From DATCJU01 sp036562635 (lineage in GTDB: Bacteria > Actinomycetota > Actinomycetes > Mycobacteriales > Pseudonocardiaceae), in the NCBI GenBank assembly GCA_036562635.1, contig DATCJU010000062.1, positions 1 through 37,106 of the forward strand: a DNA stretch of 37,106 bases. Reading direction: 5' to 3'. The notes below the pieces were generated by a model. The model was not told where the DNA came from, did not search any database, and saw only the letters and a program-made list of their open reading frames with translations. The position numbers were made by a program, and so were the translations under genes. This document shows positions 30,315 to 37,106 of this stretch, piece by piece (the stretch's first letter is position 1; each line of letters begins with the position of its first letter).

Positions 30315-31805
30315 TCACCGCTCCGCCGCCACGGGCCGCCCCTCCGCGGCCGCCGCCGCACGCACGGCCCGCACCGCGTCCGGCACCGCGGCCAGCAACG
30401 CCGAGGCACCGATGGGCGCGCCGTCGGCGGCCAGGGTGGCGGCCAGATCGTGCACCAGGGCGCCGCACCCGGCCGCCAGCCACGGGTCCATGCCGCCGGC
30501 CAGCAGGGCGCCGATGATCCCGGACAGCACGTCCCCGGAACCGGCCGTCGCCGGCCAGGCCGACCGGGCCCGGTTCACCAGCACCCGACCGTCCGGGGCC
30601 GCCACCACCGTGGTGTGCCCTTTGAGCAGGACGACCGCGTCGAACTCGGCCGCCGCGCGCCGCACCGCGGCCACCCGGTCCCGGCCGACCGGGCCGGCCA
30701 GCCGGGCGAACTCCCGGTCGTGCGGGGTGAGCACCAGCGGCGTGTCCGGATCACGGGCGTCCCACAGCGTCTCGTCCGTCGCCAGCAGGTTGATCGCGTC
30801 GGCGTCCGCGCAGACCGGCACCCCACAGCCCAGCACGTGCGCCACCGCGTCCCGGCCGGCGCCTCCGGTGCCCAGACCGGGACCGACCACCCAGGCCTGC
30901 GTCCGGCCGGCGTCGGTGACCGAGCCGGTGGCCACCACCTCCGGCCACCGGGCGCGTACCGCCTCGGCGGCGGGGCCGGCGTAGCGCACCATGCCGGAGG
31001 TGGCGAGCACCCCCGCACCGGTGGCCAGCACCGCGGCCCCCGGGTAGGTGGCCGATCCCGCGGCCACCCCGAGCACGCCCTGGGTGTACTTGTCGTCCTC
31101 CGGGCCGGGCACCGGCCAGAGCGCACCGACGTCCGCCGCGTCCAGCAGCACGATGTCCGGATCGGTCAGCTCGTCGCCCAGCCCGATGTCCACCACGTGC
31201 ACGGTGCCCGAGCACACCGCGCCCTCGCCCAGCACGTGCACGGGCTTGCGGCAGCCGAAGGTCACCGTCACGTCGGCCCGCACCACGGGACCGTCCACCA
31301 CACCGGTGTCCGGGTCCGCCCCGCTGGGCAGGTCCACGGCGAGCATCAGCCCGCGCACGGCCTGCACCAGCTCCGCCGCAGCGGGACGCAGCGGTCCACG
31401 GCCGGACAGCCCGACGATGCCGTCGACAACCAGATCGGCCCGTGCCACCTCGGTGCGGGCCTGCTCGGGGTCCTCCGGTGCGGACACGACCCGCCCACCG
31501 CGGCGCCGGAACGCGGCCAGCCCTTCCGCATGCGCACGCTCCGGGGCGAGCAGTACCGCGGTGACCGCCACCCCACGGCGACGCAGGAAGGCGCCCGCCC
31601 ACAAGGCGTCCCCGCCGTTGTTCCCTGCGCCCACCAGCAGCGCAACCCGCCGACCGGCCACCGCCCCGGTGTGCTCGTCCAGCAGACGCGCCGCATGGGT
31701 GGCCACCCCGAAGGCGGCCCGGCGCATCAGTACCGCCTCCGGCACCCGTTGGAAGACCCGCTGTTCGGCGGCCCGGACCCGCTCGGTCGTCCACACTCCC
31801 TGCAT
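30315..31805 (-). CDS. nnr: Bifunctional NAD(P)HX epimerase/dehydratase
   Basis: A 496-residue fusion of the two NAD(P)HX-repair enzymes. Residues 1-205 are the epimerase (NnrE/YjeF_N): MQGVWTTERVRAAEQRVFQR, VALLVGAGNNGGDALWAGAF, AVDLPSGADPDTG. Residues about 215-490 are the ADP-dependent dehydratase (NnrD): VVGPGLGTGG, LVLTPHDREFARLAG, VVLLKGHTTVVAAPDGR and ATAGSGDVLSGIIGALLAGG. Together they restore hydrated NADH and NADPH. ATG 31805 is chosen; the upstream extension lies within acpS. It is 25 bp after acpS and probably co-transcribed, as in many actinobacteria. Confidence 0.96.
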   Translation of the reverse strand: MQGVWTTERVRAAEQRVFQRVPEAVLMRRAAFGVATHAARLLDEHTGAVAGRRVALLVGAGNNGGDALWAGAFLRRRGVAVTAVLLAPERAHAEGLAAFRRRGGRVVSAPEDPEQARTEVARADLVVDGIVGLSGRGPLRPAAAELVQAVRGLMLAVDLPSGADPDTGVVDGPVVRADVTVTFGCRKPVHVLGEGAVCSGTVHVVDIGLGDELTDPDIVLLDAADVGALWPVPGPEDDKYTQGVLGVAAGSATYPGAAVLATGAGVLATSGMVRYAGPAAEAVRARWPEVVATGSVTDAGRTQAWVVGPGLGTGGAGRDAVAHVLGCGVPVCADADAINLLATDETLWDARDPDTPLVLTPHDREFARLAGPVGRDRVAAVRRAAAEFDAVVLLKGHTTVVAAPDGRVLVNRARSAWPATAGSGDVLSGIIGALLAGGMDPWLAAGCGALVHDLAATLAADGAPIGASALLAAVPDAVRAVRAAAAAEGRPVAAER

Positions 31806-31830
31806 AGGGGTGGACCGTAGTGCCCGGCGG

Positions 31831-32247
31831 CTACTTCTCGCCCCCCTCGACGGCCCCGAAGACGACCGAACCACCCGGCCGACGTTCCGCGACCACGATC
31901 GCGGCCGCCAGCTCGGCGTCGTGGGTGAGCGAGACGTGCCAGGTGGTCACCCCGCTGGCGGCGGCCGCCGCCGCGAGGACCCCGCTGACCCGCAGGGTCG
32001 GCCGCCCGTCCGGAGTGCTGACCACCTCGCACTCGGTGAACCGGTAGCCGCGGGGAGCGCCCAGCACCTTCACCGCGGCCTCCTTGGCCGCGAACCGGGC
32101 GGCCAGCGACTCCGGCCGGCGCGGCGCGCCCGAGGAGGTGACCCGCTCGGCGGGGGTGAAGATCCGTTCGAGCAGACCGGGACTGCGTTCCAGGGCCGCG
32201 GCGAACCGCCGGACGCCCACCAGGTCGGTGCCGACTCCCACGATCAC
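31831..32247 (-). CDS. acpS: Holo-[acyl-carrier-protein] synthase
   Basis: A 138-residue AcpS-type phosphopantetheinyl transferase that activates acyl carrier protein for fatty acid synthesis. The two metal-binding motifs are IVGVGTDLVGVRR (D8) and ARFAAKEAAVKVLG (E56). The conserved VTTWHVSLTHDAELAAAIVV strand completes the fold. The start is GTG 32247. nnr follows 25 bp downstream on the same strand and glmS lies upstream, separated by a terminator. Confidence 0.95.
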   Translation of the reverse strand: MIVGVGTDLVGVRRFAAALERSPGLLERIFTPAERVTSSGAPRRPESLAARFAAKEAAVKVLGAPRGYRFTECEVVSTPDGRPTLRVSGVLAAAAAASGVTTWHVSLTHDAELAAAIVVAERRPGGSVVFGAVEGGEK

Positions 32248-32276
32248 GGGGTCCAGCCTGCCAGGAGGACGTGCGA

Positions 32277-32311
32277 AGGGCGCGGCACCGGGCTCACCGG
32301 TACCGCGCCCT
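32277..32311 (-). terminator. glmS terminator
   Basis: GGGCGCGG/CCGCGCCC plus ACCGG/CCGGT form a 13-bp stem with one C-A mismatch and a 5-base loop, 13 bases after the glmS stop. Confidence 0.75.
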
Positions 32312-32323
32312 CCACGCCGTCCG

Positions 32324-34204
32324 TCACTCGACGGTGACCGACTTGGCCAGGTTGCGCGGCTTGTCCACGTCGTACCCCCGGGCCCGGGCCACCTCGGCGG
32401 CGAACACCTGCAGCGGGACCGTGGACACCAGCGGCTGCAGCAGCGTGGGGACCGCCGGCACCTCGACCAGGTGGTCGGCGAACGGGCGCACCGTCTCGTC
32501 GCCCTCCTCGGCGATCACGATGGTGCGGGCGCCCCGCGCCTTGATCTCCTGGATGTTGGACAGCAGCTTGGCGTGCAGCACACCCCGGCCCTTCGGCGAC
32601 GGCATGATCACCACCACCGGCAGGCCGTCCTCGATCAGAGCGATCGGGCCGTGCTTGAGCTCACCGGCCGCGAAGCCCTCGGCGTGCATGTAGGCCAGTT
32701 CCTTGAGCTTGAGCGCACCCTCCAGCGCCACCGGGTAGCCGACGTGCCGGCCCAGGAACAGCACCGCCTTGGAGTCGGCGAGCCGACGGGCCAGGTCCCG
32801 CACCTCGTCGACCGTGGTCAGCACCTGCCGCACGGCCTCCGGCATCGCCTCCAGCTCGGCGAACTCGCGGGCCACCTCGTCCGGGTACTTGGTGCCGCGT
32901 GCCCCGGCCAGGGCCAGACCGACCAGGTAGTTCGCCGCGATCTGGGCGAGGAACGTCTTGGTGGCGGCGACTCCGATCTCCGGGCCGGCGTGCGTGTAGA
33001 GCACCGCGTCGGACTCGCGGGGGATCTGGGCGCCGTTGGTGTTGCAGATCGCCAGCACCCGCGCCCGCTGGCTGCGGGCGTGCCGTACCGCCTCCAGGGT
33101 GTCCGCGGTCTCTCCGGACTGGGAGATCGCCACGACCAGGGTGTCCCGGTCGAGCACCGGGTCGCGGTAGCGGAACTCGCTGGCCAGTTCGACCTCGACC
33201 GGCAGCCGGCACCAGTGCTCGATGGCGTACTTGGCGACCAGGCCGGAGTGGTAGGCGGTGCCGCAGGCCACCACGAAGACCTTGTCGATGTCCCGCAGGT
33301 CCTGCATGTCCAGCCGCTGCTCGTCGAGGATGATCCGCCCCTCCCGCAGGTGGCCGCGCAGCGTGTTGGCCAGCGCCTCGGGCTGCTCCTCGATCTCCTT
33401 GAGCATGAAGTAGTCGTGACCGCCCTTCTCGGCGGCGGACAGGTCCCAGTCGACCCGGAACGGCCTGCCCTCGGCCGGCCGGCCGTGGAAGTCGGTGACC
33501 TGGTAGCCGTCCCGGGTGATCACCACGACCTGGTCCTGGCCGAGTTCGATCGCGTCCCGGGTGTGTTCGATGAACGCGGCGACGTCGGAGGCGAGGAAGT
33601 GCTCACCCTGGCCGACCCCCACGACCAGCGGGGAGGAGCGCCGGGCGGCGACCACCATGTCCGGGTGGTCGGCGTGCACGACGACGAGGGTGAAGGCACC
33701 CTCCAGACGGCGGCACACCGCCTGGACGCTGGCCACGAGGTCACCCTTGGTGGCGGGGCTGCTGTCGGGACCGACGCCGTCGTAGGCACGGGCGATGAGA
33801 TGGGCGGCGGTCTCGGTGTCGGTCTGGCTGGTCAGTTCGACACCCGCTGCCTCCAGCTCGGCGCGCAGCTGGGCGAAGTTCTCGATGATGCCGTTGTGGA
33901 CGACGGCGACCCGACCGCTGCTATCACGGTGCGGGTGGGCGTTGGGATCGGTGGGAGCGCCGTGGGTGGCCCACCTGGTGTGCCCCATGCCCGTGGTGCC
34001 GGCGAAGCGTTCCCGGCCCACCTCGTCCAACCGGGCCTCCAGGTTGGCCAGCCTGCCGGCCTTGCGCTCCACGGCCAGTCCACCCGTGCCGTCCAGCACG
34101 GCGACCCCGGAGGAGTCATAGCCCCGGTACTCCAGCCGGCGGAGGCCCTCCAGCACGACCTCGAGCGCGGACCGGTGTCCTACGTAACCGACGATCCCAC
34201 ACAC
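32324..34204 (-). CDS. glmS: Glutamine-fructose-6-phosphate aminotransferase
   Basis: A 626-residue GlmS, the first enzyme of UDP-N-acetylglucosamine synthesis. The start GTG-TGT places the catalytic Cys directly after the initiator (MCGIVGYVGHRSALEVVLEG). The glutaminase domain shows GMGHTRWATHGAPTDPNAHP and HNGIIENFAQLR. The two SIS isomerase domains include ACGTAYHSGLVAKYAIEHW, ISQSGETADTLEAV and KELAYMHAEGFAAGELKHGP. The C-terminus is the conserved DKPRNLAKSVTVE. The frame is open to 34345, but Cys must be residue 2. A TACCCT hexamer ends seven bases before the GTG, so the mRNA is probably leaderless; I saw no glmS ribozyme. Confidence 0.98.
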   Translation of the reverse strand: MCGIVGYVGHRSALEVVLEGLRRLEYRGYDSSGVAVLDGTGGLAVERKAGRLANLEARLDEVGRERFAGTTGMGHTRWATHGAPTDPNAHPHRDSSGRVAVVHNGIIENFAQLRAELEAAGVELTSQTDTETAAHLIARAYDGVGPDSSPATKGDLVASVQAVCRRLEGAFTLVVVHADHPDMVVAARRSSPLVVGVGQGEHFLASDVAAFIEHTRDAIELGQDQVVVITRDGYQVTDFHGRPAEGRPFRVDWDLSAAEKGGHDYFMLKEIEEQPEALANTLRGHLREGRIILDEQRLDMQDLRDIDKVFVVACGTAYHSGLVAKYAIEHWCRLPVEVELASEFRYRDPVLDRDTLVVAISQSGETADTLEAVRHARSQRARVLAICNTNGAQIPRESDAVLYTHAGPEIGVAATKTFLAQIAANYLVGLALAGARGTKYPDEVAREFAELEAMPEAVRQVLTTVDEVRDLARRLADSKAVLFLGRHVGYPVALEGALKLKELAYMHAEGFAAGELKHGPIALIEDGLPVVVIMPSPKGRGVLHAKLLSNIQEIKARGARTIVIAEEGDETVRPFADHLVEVPAVPTLLQPLVSTVPLQVFAAEVARARGYDVDKPRNLAKSVTVE

Positions 34205-34211
34205 GTCGGAC

Positions 34212-34217
34212 AGGGTA
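34212..34217 (-). promoter_or_regulatory. Putative -10 hexamer of glmS
   Basis: On the minus strand TACCCT (within TGACTACCCT, an extended -10 shape) ends seven bases before GTG 34204, implying leaderless initiation. No clear -35. Confidence 0.5.
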
Positions 34218-34414
34218 GTCAGACCACGACCGTCCCTCACCAGCACAGCCCCCTTGGGTTTCCGCAGATCACAAGGGGTCTTTCCCCGAAAGTGGTATAG
34301 ACCTTTCCGGCACGGAACCGGCCTGGCACGACGGAACGTGACCATCGGGGAACACTCGTCCGGCCTCCGGAGGAGTCACCATGCCGCGAACGCGCCGCCC
34401 GCAGGGCGATCGAC

Positions 34415-34420
34415 TAACGT
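34415..34420 (+). promoter_or_regulatory. Putative -10 hexamer of the dienelactone-hydrolase-like gene
   Basis: TAACGT ends seven bases before ATG 34428, again leaderless spacing. The bases between 34218 and 34414 hold no other feature I can support. Confidence 0.5.
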
Positions 34421-34427
34421 CCTCGGC

Positions 34428-35249
34428 ATGGGGCGCACGGCCAAACAAGCGCTGGCGGAACTCAGCCGACCGGGGCCGCACCAGGTGCTCTCCGGTGATC
34501 TCGGCCTGATCGGGATACCCGGCGTGGTGATGACACCGCGTCAGGGGCTCGGGCTGCCCGCGGTGGCGTTCGGACACGGCTGGATGCAACCGATCCGCAG
34601 GTACCGGGAGCTGCTGCGGCACCTGGCGTCCTGGGGGTTCGTCGTGGCCGCACCCAACACCCAGCGCACCCCGCTGGGCTCGCACCGGCTGTTCGCCGCC
34701 GACCTGCGCACCACACTCGACGTGTGCACCGGTGTGCGGCTCGGCGACGGCGAGATCAGCGTCGACCCGGACAGGCTGGGGCTGGCCGGCCACTCGTTCG
34801 GCGGTGGGTGTGCGGTGCTCGCGGCGGCCGAGGACGAGCGGGTGCGGGCGGTGGCCGTGCTGGCACCCGCGGAGAGCCGACCGTCCGCCATGGACGCGGC
34901 ACGCCACTGCCGGATGCCCGGACTGCTGGTGGCCGGTGGGGAGGACCGGATCGCCCCGTCGGCCGGGCACGCCGAGCCCATCGCCCAGAACTGGGCCGGA
35001 CCGGTGCAGCTGCGCACGGTGCCCAAGGCCACCCATCTCGGCTTCACCGAGGGCTGGCACCCGACCGAGCTGCTGTTGGACGGCAAGGCCCAGCGCAGCA
35101 CCCACAAGGTGAGCCGGGCGCTGCTGACCGCGTTCCTGCTGCGCCACCTGACGGGCAACCGGGACTACGACGCACTGCTGGAGGAGAGCGTCCGCTCCTG
35201 TCGGATCACCTACACGCACGAGCGGCGCCCACTGCACGTGGTCGCCTGA
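34428..35249 (+). CDS. Dienelactone-hydrolase-like alpha/beta hydrolase
   Basis: A 273-residue cytoplasmic alpha/beta hydrolase. The nucleophile elbow is GLAGHSFGGG with S123. The acid is in LLVAGGEDRIAP and the catalytic His in VPKATHLGFTEG. The AVAFGHGWMQPIRRYRELLR segment carries the oxyanion-hole HG. There is no signal peptide. Closest in style to actinobacterial dienelactone-hydrolase/chlorophyllase-like proteins; the substrate is unknown. ATG 34428 is chosen because a TAACGT -10 lies seven bases upstream and the upstream in-frame codons look non-coding. It is divergent from glmS and followed by an unrelated membrane protein on the same strand. Confidence 0.85.
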   Translation: MGRTAKQALAELSRPGPHQVLSGDLGLIGIPGVVMTPRQGLGLPAVAFGHGWMQPIRRYRELLRHLASWGFVVAAPNTQRTPLGSHRLFAADLRTTLDVCTGVRLGDGEISVDPDRLGLAGHSFGGGCAVLAAAEDERVRAVAVLAPAESRPSAMDAARHCRMPGLLVAGGEDRIAPSAGHAEPIAQNWAGPVQLRTVPKATHLGFTEGWHPTELLLDGKAQRSTHKVSRALLTAFLLRHLTGNRDYDALLEESVRSCRITYTHERRPLHVVA

Positions 35250-35298
35250 CCCGGGCACCAACTGTCCGGAAGGCCACCCGCTCACGATGAGCGGTCGT

Positions 35299-35304
35299 TA
35301 TCGT
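35299..35304 (+). promoter_or_regulatory. Putative -10 hexamer of the downstream membrane-protein gene
   Basis: TATCGT ends eight bases before GTG 35313, which is directly followed by ATG 35316. Leaderless initiation at the GTG is suggested. Confidence 0.4.
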
Positions 35305-35312
35305 TGCCGACC

Positions 35313-35930
35313 GTGATGCCCGGACAGCCCACTCAGGGATGGCCCCAACCACCACAGGGGCACCCTCCGACACCTCAACCGCAGCAACCCGCCTGGCCCG
35401 GCCACCCCACACCACCGGCAGGACCGGCCAGTCCGCTGCTGTGGATCACCGTGGCCCTCACCGCCGTGCCCGTCGTCTGGTGGTCACTCCTGGCGATCAA
35501 CGGATTCGTCGGGATCGGTGACTCCATGGAAACGCTTGAGCGTCACGCCGAGGTGGTCAGCAACACCCCCCAGAGCTTCAACCTGGGCCTGGCCAAGGGG
35601 TTGTGGATCGCCGGATACTCGGGTGCGATGTTGAGCGCGCTGGGCATGCTGGGCGGCGCACTGCTGCTGGCGCTACGGCAGCGCGCGGGTGTGTTCGTCA
35701 TGCTGGGTACCGGAGTCGTCGCCGTCCTGACTCCCGCGATCCGTGTCACCTACGACTACGTCATATGGAAGAACTTCCACGTACACGAGGGATTCCTGAC
35801 CGGGGGAATCATGGGGCTGGTCGTCACCGTGCTCGCCCTGCTGCCTCCGGTCATGCGGTCGATGCGCCCGGTCCAGTCCGCCCCCACCGCACCGCAGATG
35901 CCGCAGCCAGGCATGCCGATGCAGTGGTGA
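35313..35930 (+). CDS. Proline-rich membrane protein with four predicted helices
   Basis: A 205-residue protein I cannot assign to a named family. About 40 N-terminal residues are Pro/Gln/Gly-rich and disordered (GQPTQGWPQPPQGHPPTPQP). Four hydrophobic segments follow: PLLWITVALTAVPVVWWSLL, GLWIAGYSGAMLSALGMLGG, AGVFVMLGTGVVAVLTPAI and LTGGIMGLVVTVLALLPPVM. A longer loop after the first segment (GDSMETLERHAEVVSNTPQS) may face outside. The C-terminus is again Pro/Met/Gln-rich (PTAPQMPQPGMPMQW). Such Pro-rich, few-helix proteins are common near cell-envelope genes in Pseudonocardiales. GTG 35313 or ATG 35316 are both possible starts; the difference is one residue. Confidence 0.75.
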   Translation: MMPGQPTQGWPQPPQGHPPTPQPQQPAWPGHPTPPAGPASPLLWITVALTAVPVVWWSLLAINGFVGIGDSMETLERHAEVVSNTPQSFNLGLAKGLWIAGYSGAMLSALGMLGGALLLALRQRAGVFVMLGTGVVAVLTPAIRVTYDYVIWKNFHVHEGFLTGGIMGLVVTVLALLPPVMRSMRPVQSAPTAPQMPQPGMPMQW

Positions 35931-35951
35931 CATCCACCGCACCAAGCAGGT

Positions 35952-35983
35952 GAGGGGCCGCGCCGGTTTCGGCGCGGCCCCTC
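35952..35983. terminator. Bidirectional terminator between convergent genes
   Basis: A perfect 14-bp stem, GAGGGGCCGCGCCG (35952-35965) with its complement (35970-35983), loop GTTT. It lies 14 bases before the end of the convergent coiled-coil gene. Confidence 0.85.
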
Positions 35984-35996
35984 GTCCGTTCCGTCC

Positions 35997-36530
35997 TCAG
36001 TGCAGCCAGCTCACCGGCGAGTCGTCGTCCTCGTCGTCGTCGTACCGCCGCGGAGGCTGCGGTCGGGCCGGGGCAGGTCGCCCTCCCCGCTGGAAGGGCG
36101 ACGCCGACGCAGCGGGCTGGAAGGGCGACACCGCGGTGGAGGAACCTCCGGCACTCTGCTGGCTCTCCGGCTCCGGTCGGTCTGCCGCGGACGGGCGCCC
36201 GGCCCCCCAGTTGTTGACGATGGACGCCAGGAAGGGGTCGTCCTGCTCCTGCGACCGCTCCTCCTCGTCCTCGCCGTCGAAGCTCATGACCCGGGGTTCC
36301 TGGCGCTTGGCGAACGGCCGGGCGGCCTCCTCCTGCCGGGCTCGGATCATTTCCCGAACCCGGGCCTCCATCTTCTTCACCTTGTTGGTGAAGGTCGCGT
36401 CGGCCTGCCGAGCTGCCTCGGTGGCCTCCGCGAACTTCCGCGCACTCAGGTCGAGACGATCCCGGCTCTCCCGGGTGATCGCATCGAGCTTCCGCTGCGC
36501 TGCCAGGACCACGTCACTTTCCATGGACAC
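35997..36530 (-). CDS. Coiled-coil protein of unknown function
   Basis: A 177-residue soluble protein with no recognised family. Residues 1-70 are a charged helix suited to a coiled coil (SDVVLAAQRKLDAITRESRD, LSARKFAEATEAARQADATF, KVKKMEARVREMIRARQEEA). A short acidic patch (SFDGEDEEERSQEQDD) and the motif PFLASIVNNWGAGRP follow. The remaining 80 residues are Pro/Ser/Arg-rich and disordered, ending in DDDEDDDSPVSWLH. It follows the Gly-rich gene on the same strand after 32 bp, so they are probably one operon. The pair resembles accessory genes near type VII secretion substrates in Pseudonocardiales, but that is a weak impression. GTG 36530 has AGGGAGAG upstream; ATG 36524 is an alternative. 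Confidence 0.75.
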   Translation of the reverse strand: MSMESDVVLAAQRKLDAITRESRDRLDLSARKFAEATEAARQADATFTNKVKKMEARVREMIRARQEEAARPFAKRQEPRVMSFDGEDEEERSQEQDDPFLASIVNNWGAGRPSAADRPEPESQQSAGGSSTAVSPFQPAASASPFQRGGRPAPARPQPPRRYDDDEDDDSPVSWLH

Positions 36531-36562
36531 AGGTCACTCTCCCTCAACAGCGGACAAGCCCG

Positions 36563-37105
36563 TCAGCGGTCGTTCTCGCCGAGCACGCCGCGCAGACGGT
36601 GCATGGCACGCTGCTCCTCGTCGCTGAACAGCTGTCCCTGGGTACGCCAGCTGCTGCTGGACCGTTCCTGGTCGCCGCCCTGGCCACCACCCGCGGCGCC
36701 CATACCGCCCATCATGGGCATGCCCCCGCCCATCATGCCGCTGCTCTGGGCACCGCCACCGCCGTAACCGCCCTGGGCCGTGGGTGCGCCGTCCGACATC
36801 GAGGCCAGGCCGGCGCCACCGGGTCCACTGGCCTGCGCCGCACTGGTGCTGCCCAGGCCGTCCGCGACCGGGCTGGTCGGCGCCGCGGCGTACCCGGCGA
36901 CGTATCCGGCGGACTGCCCCCAGTGGCCGCCGGGCCCCATGTTCGAGTAGCCGCCCGGGCCGTACCCCACGTTGGAGTACCCGCCGGGGCCGTAGCCCGT
37001 GCTCGGGTACCCGCCGGGCCCGTACCCGCCGTAGCCCTGGCCCTGGTTCGGGTGGCCGGGGTCCCCGTAGCCGCCGGAGGAGTAGCCCTGCCCCGCGAAA
37101 CCAGC
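36563..37105 (-). CDS. C-terminal part of a Gly/Tyr-repeat protein (5' end outside window)
   Basis: The minus-strand frame is open from 37105 to its stop at 36563, so the N-terminus lies beyond the window; 180 residues are visible. The left half (protein N-side) is Gly/Tyr/Pro-rich with three exact-length 10-residue repeats of the type VGYGPGGYSN. It then passes through Ala/Ser/Gly and a Met/Gly-rich stretch (GGGAQSSGMMGGGMPMMGGM). The C-terminal 35 residues are charged and helical (TQGQLFSDEEQRAMHRLRGV) and look like a conserved end piece. PPE/WXG-type or other secreted Gly-rich proteins have similar tails, but the diagnostic N-terminal domain is missing here. An ATG at 36970 is internal and not accepted as start. 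Confidence 0.7.
   Translation of the reverse strand, partial: AGFAGQGYSSGGYGDPGHPNQGQGYGGYGPGGYPSTGYGPGGYSNVGYGPGGYSNMGPGGHWGQSAGYVAGYAAAPTSPVADGLGSTSAAQASGPGGAGLASMSDGAPTAQGGYGGGGAQSSGMMGGGMPMMGGMGAAGGGQGGDQERSSSSWRTQGQLFSDEEQRAMHRLRGVLGENDR
36941..37030 (-). repeat. Three in-frame 30-bp tandem repeats
   Basis: Units at 36941-36970, 36971-37000 and 37001-37030 differ at only a few positions and each encodes ten residues, roughly VGYGPGGYSN (variants PSTGYGPGGY and SNMG at the ends). This is coding repeat expansion, not a CRISPR array. Confidence 0.85.
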
Positions 37106-37106
37106 G

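Noticed and set aside
32084..34300. 738-residue open frame antisense to glmS and acpS
   Set aside because: Shadow of glmS in a high-GC sequence; no domain resemblance and no ribosome-binding site.
34205..34427. glmS ribozyme or riboswitch upstream of glmS
   Set aside because: The predicted promoter is seven bases from the start codon, leaving no leader, and no conserved ribozyme core is visible.
36941..37030. Regular 30-bp repeats as a CRISPR array
   Set aside because: Repeats are contiguous, without spacers, and in frame inside a Gly/Tyr-rich coding sequence.

Overview
This is high-GC actinobacterial chromosome, most likely from the order Pseudonocardiales. The evidence is strong G/C bias at third codon positions, many GTG starts, a WhiB-family protein, a His-tailed GroEL1, an anti-sigma-D factor and a gene order I recognise from other actinomycetes. 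From right to left it reads glmS, acpS, nnr, alr, hydrolase, tsaE, tsaB, rimI, tsaD, groES, groEL1, whiB3, (regulators), sigD, rsdA, DUF5319 gene, guaB, guaB3, choD-like gene, guaA, PspC/kinase/regulator. This matches the M. tuberculosis block around Rv3409c-Rv3423c, and the C. glutamicum block where guaB2, guaB3, guaA and esrISR lie together. The window is core chromosome. I see no phage, IS element, CRISPR array, tRNA or rRNA.

Layout. 1-1021: C-terminal part of a Pro/Thr-rich single-span membrane protein. 1049-3015: divergent LysR regulator and EamA transporter. 3175-7149: an EsrISR-like envelope-stress module made of response regulator, PspC histidine kinase, a divergent PspC/toast-rack protein and a small membrane protein overlapping it. 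7219-8787: guaA with a structured leader. 9136-11205: an aldehyde dehydrogenase and a VOC protein. 11266-16519: a ChoD-like GMC oxidoreductase, guaB3, guaB and a divergent DUF5319 protein. 16591-18102: sigD and its membrane anti-sigma factor. 18861-22298: a regulator cluster with a BldM-like response regulator, a helical-repeat protein and a MerR/B12-binding regulator on the minus strand, divergent from whiB3. 22469-24666: groES-groEL1 under a CIRCE-overlapped promoter. 24988-32247: a mostly translationally coupled run covering t6A tRNA modification (tsaE, tsaB, tsaD), rimI, alanine racemase, NAD(P)HX repair and AcpS. 32324-34204: glmS. 34428-35930: a dienelactone-hydrolase-like enzyme and a membrane protein. 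35997-37105: a coiled-coil protein and the tail of a Gly/Tyr-repeat protein.

The most unusual part is 18.8-22.3 kb. The MerR protein carries the W-x9-E-H and E-x-H signatures of the CarH/LitR class of cobalamin-dependent light sensors. It overlaps the helical-repeat gene by ATGA and lies in line with a BldM homolog. The receiver of that homolog has lost its phospho-acceptor Asp (Gly54) as well as the conserved Thr and Lys. The divergent gene is a WhiB3/WhiD-type Fe-S regulator. Two CTTGAACAA repeats sit in the two divergent promoters. Together these suggest a light/B12- and redox-responsive developmental switch beside sigD-rsdA. That is inference from motifs and layout and has not been tested.

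A second theme is start-site architecture. Seven genes have a TANNNT hexamer ending 6-8 bases before the chosen start codon, which suggests leaderless transcripts. Many convergent gene pairs are separated by long, perfect, U-tract-poor hairpins.
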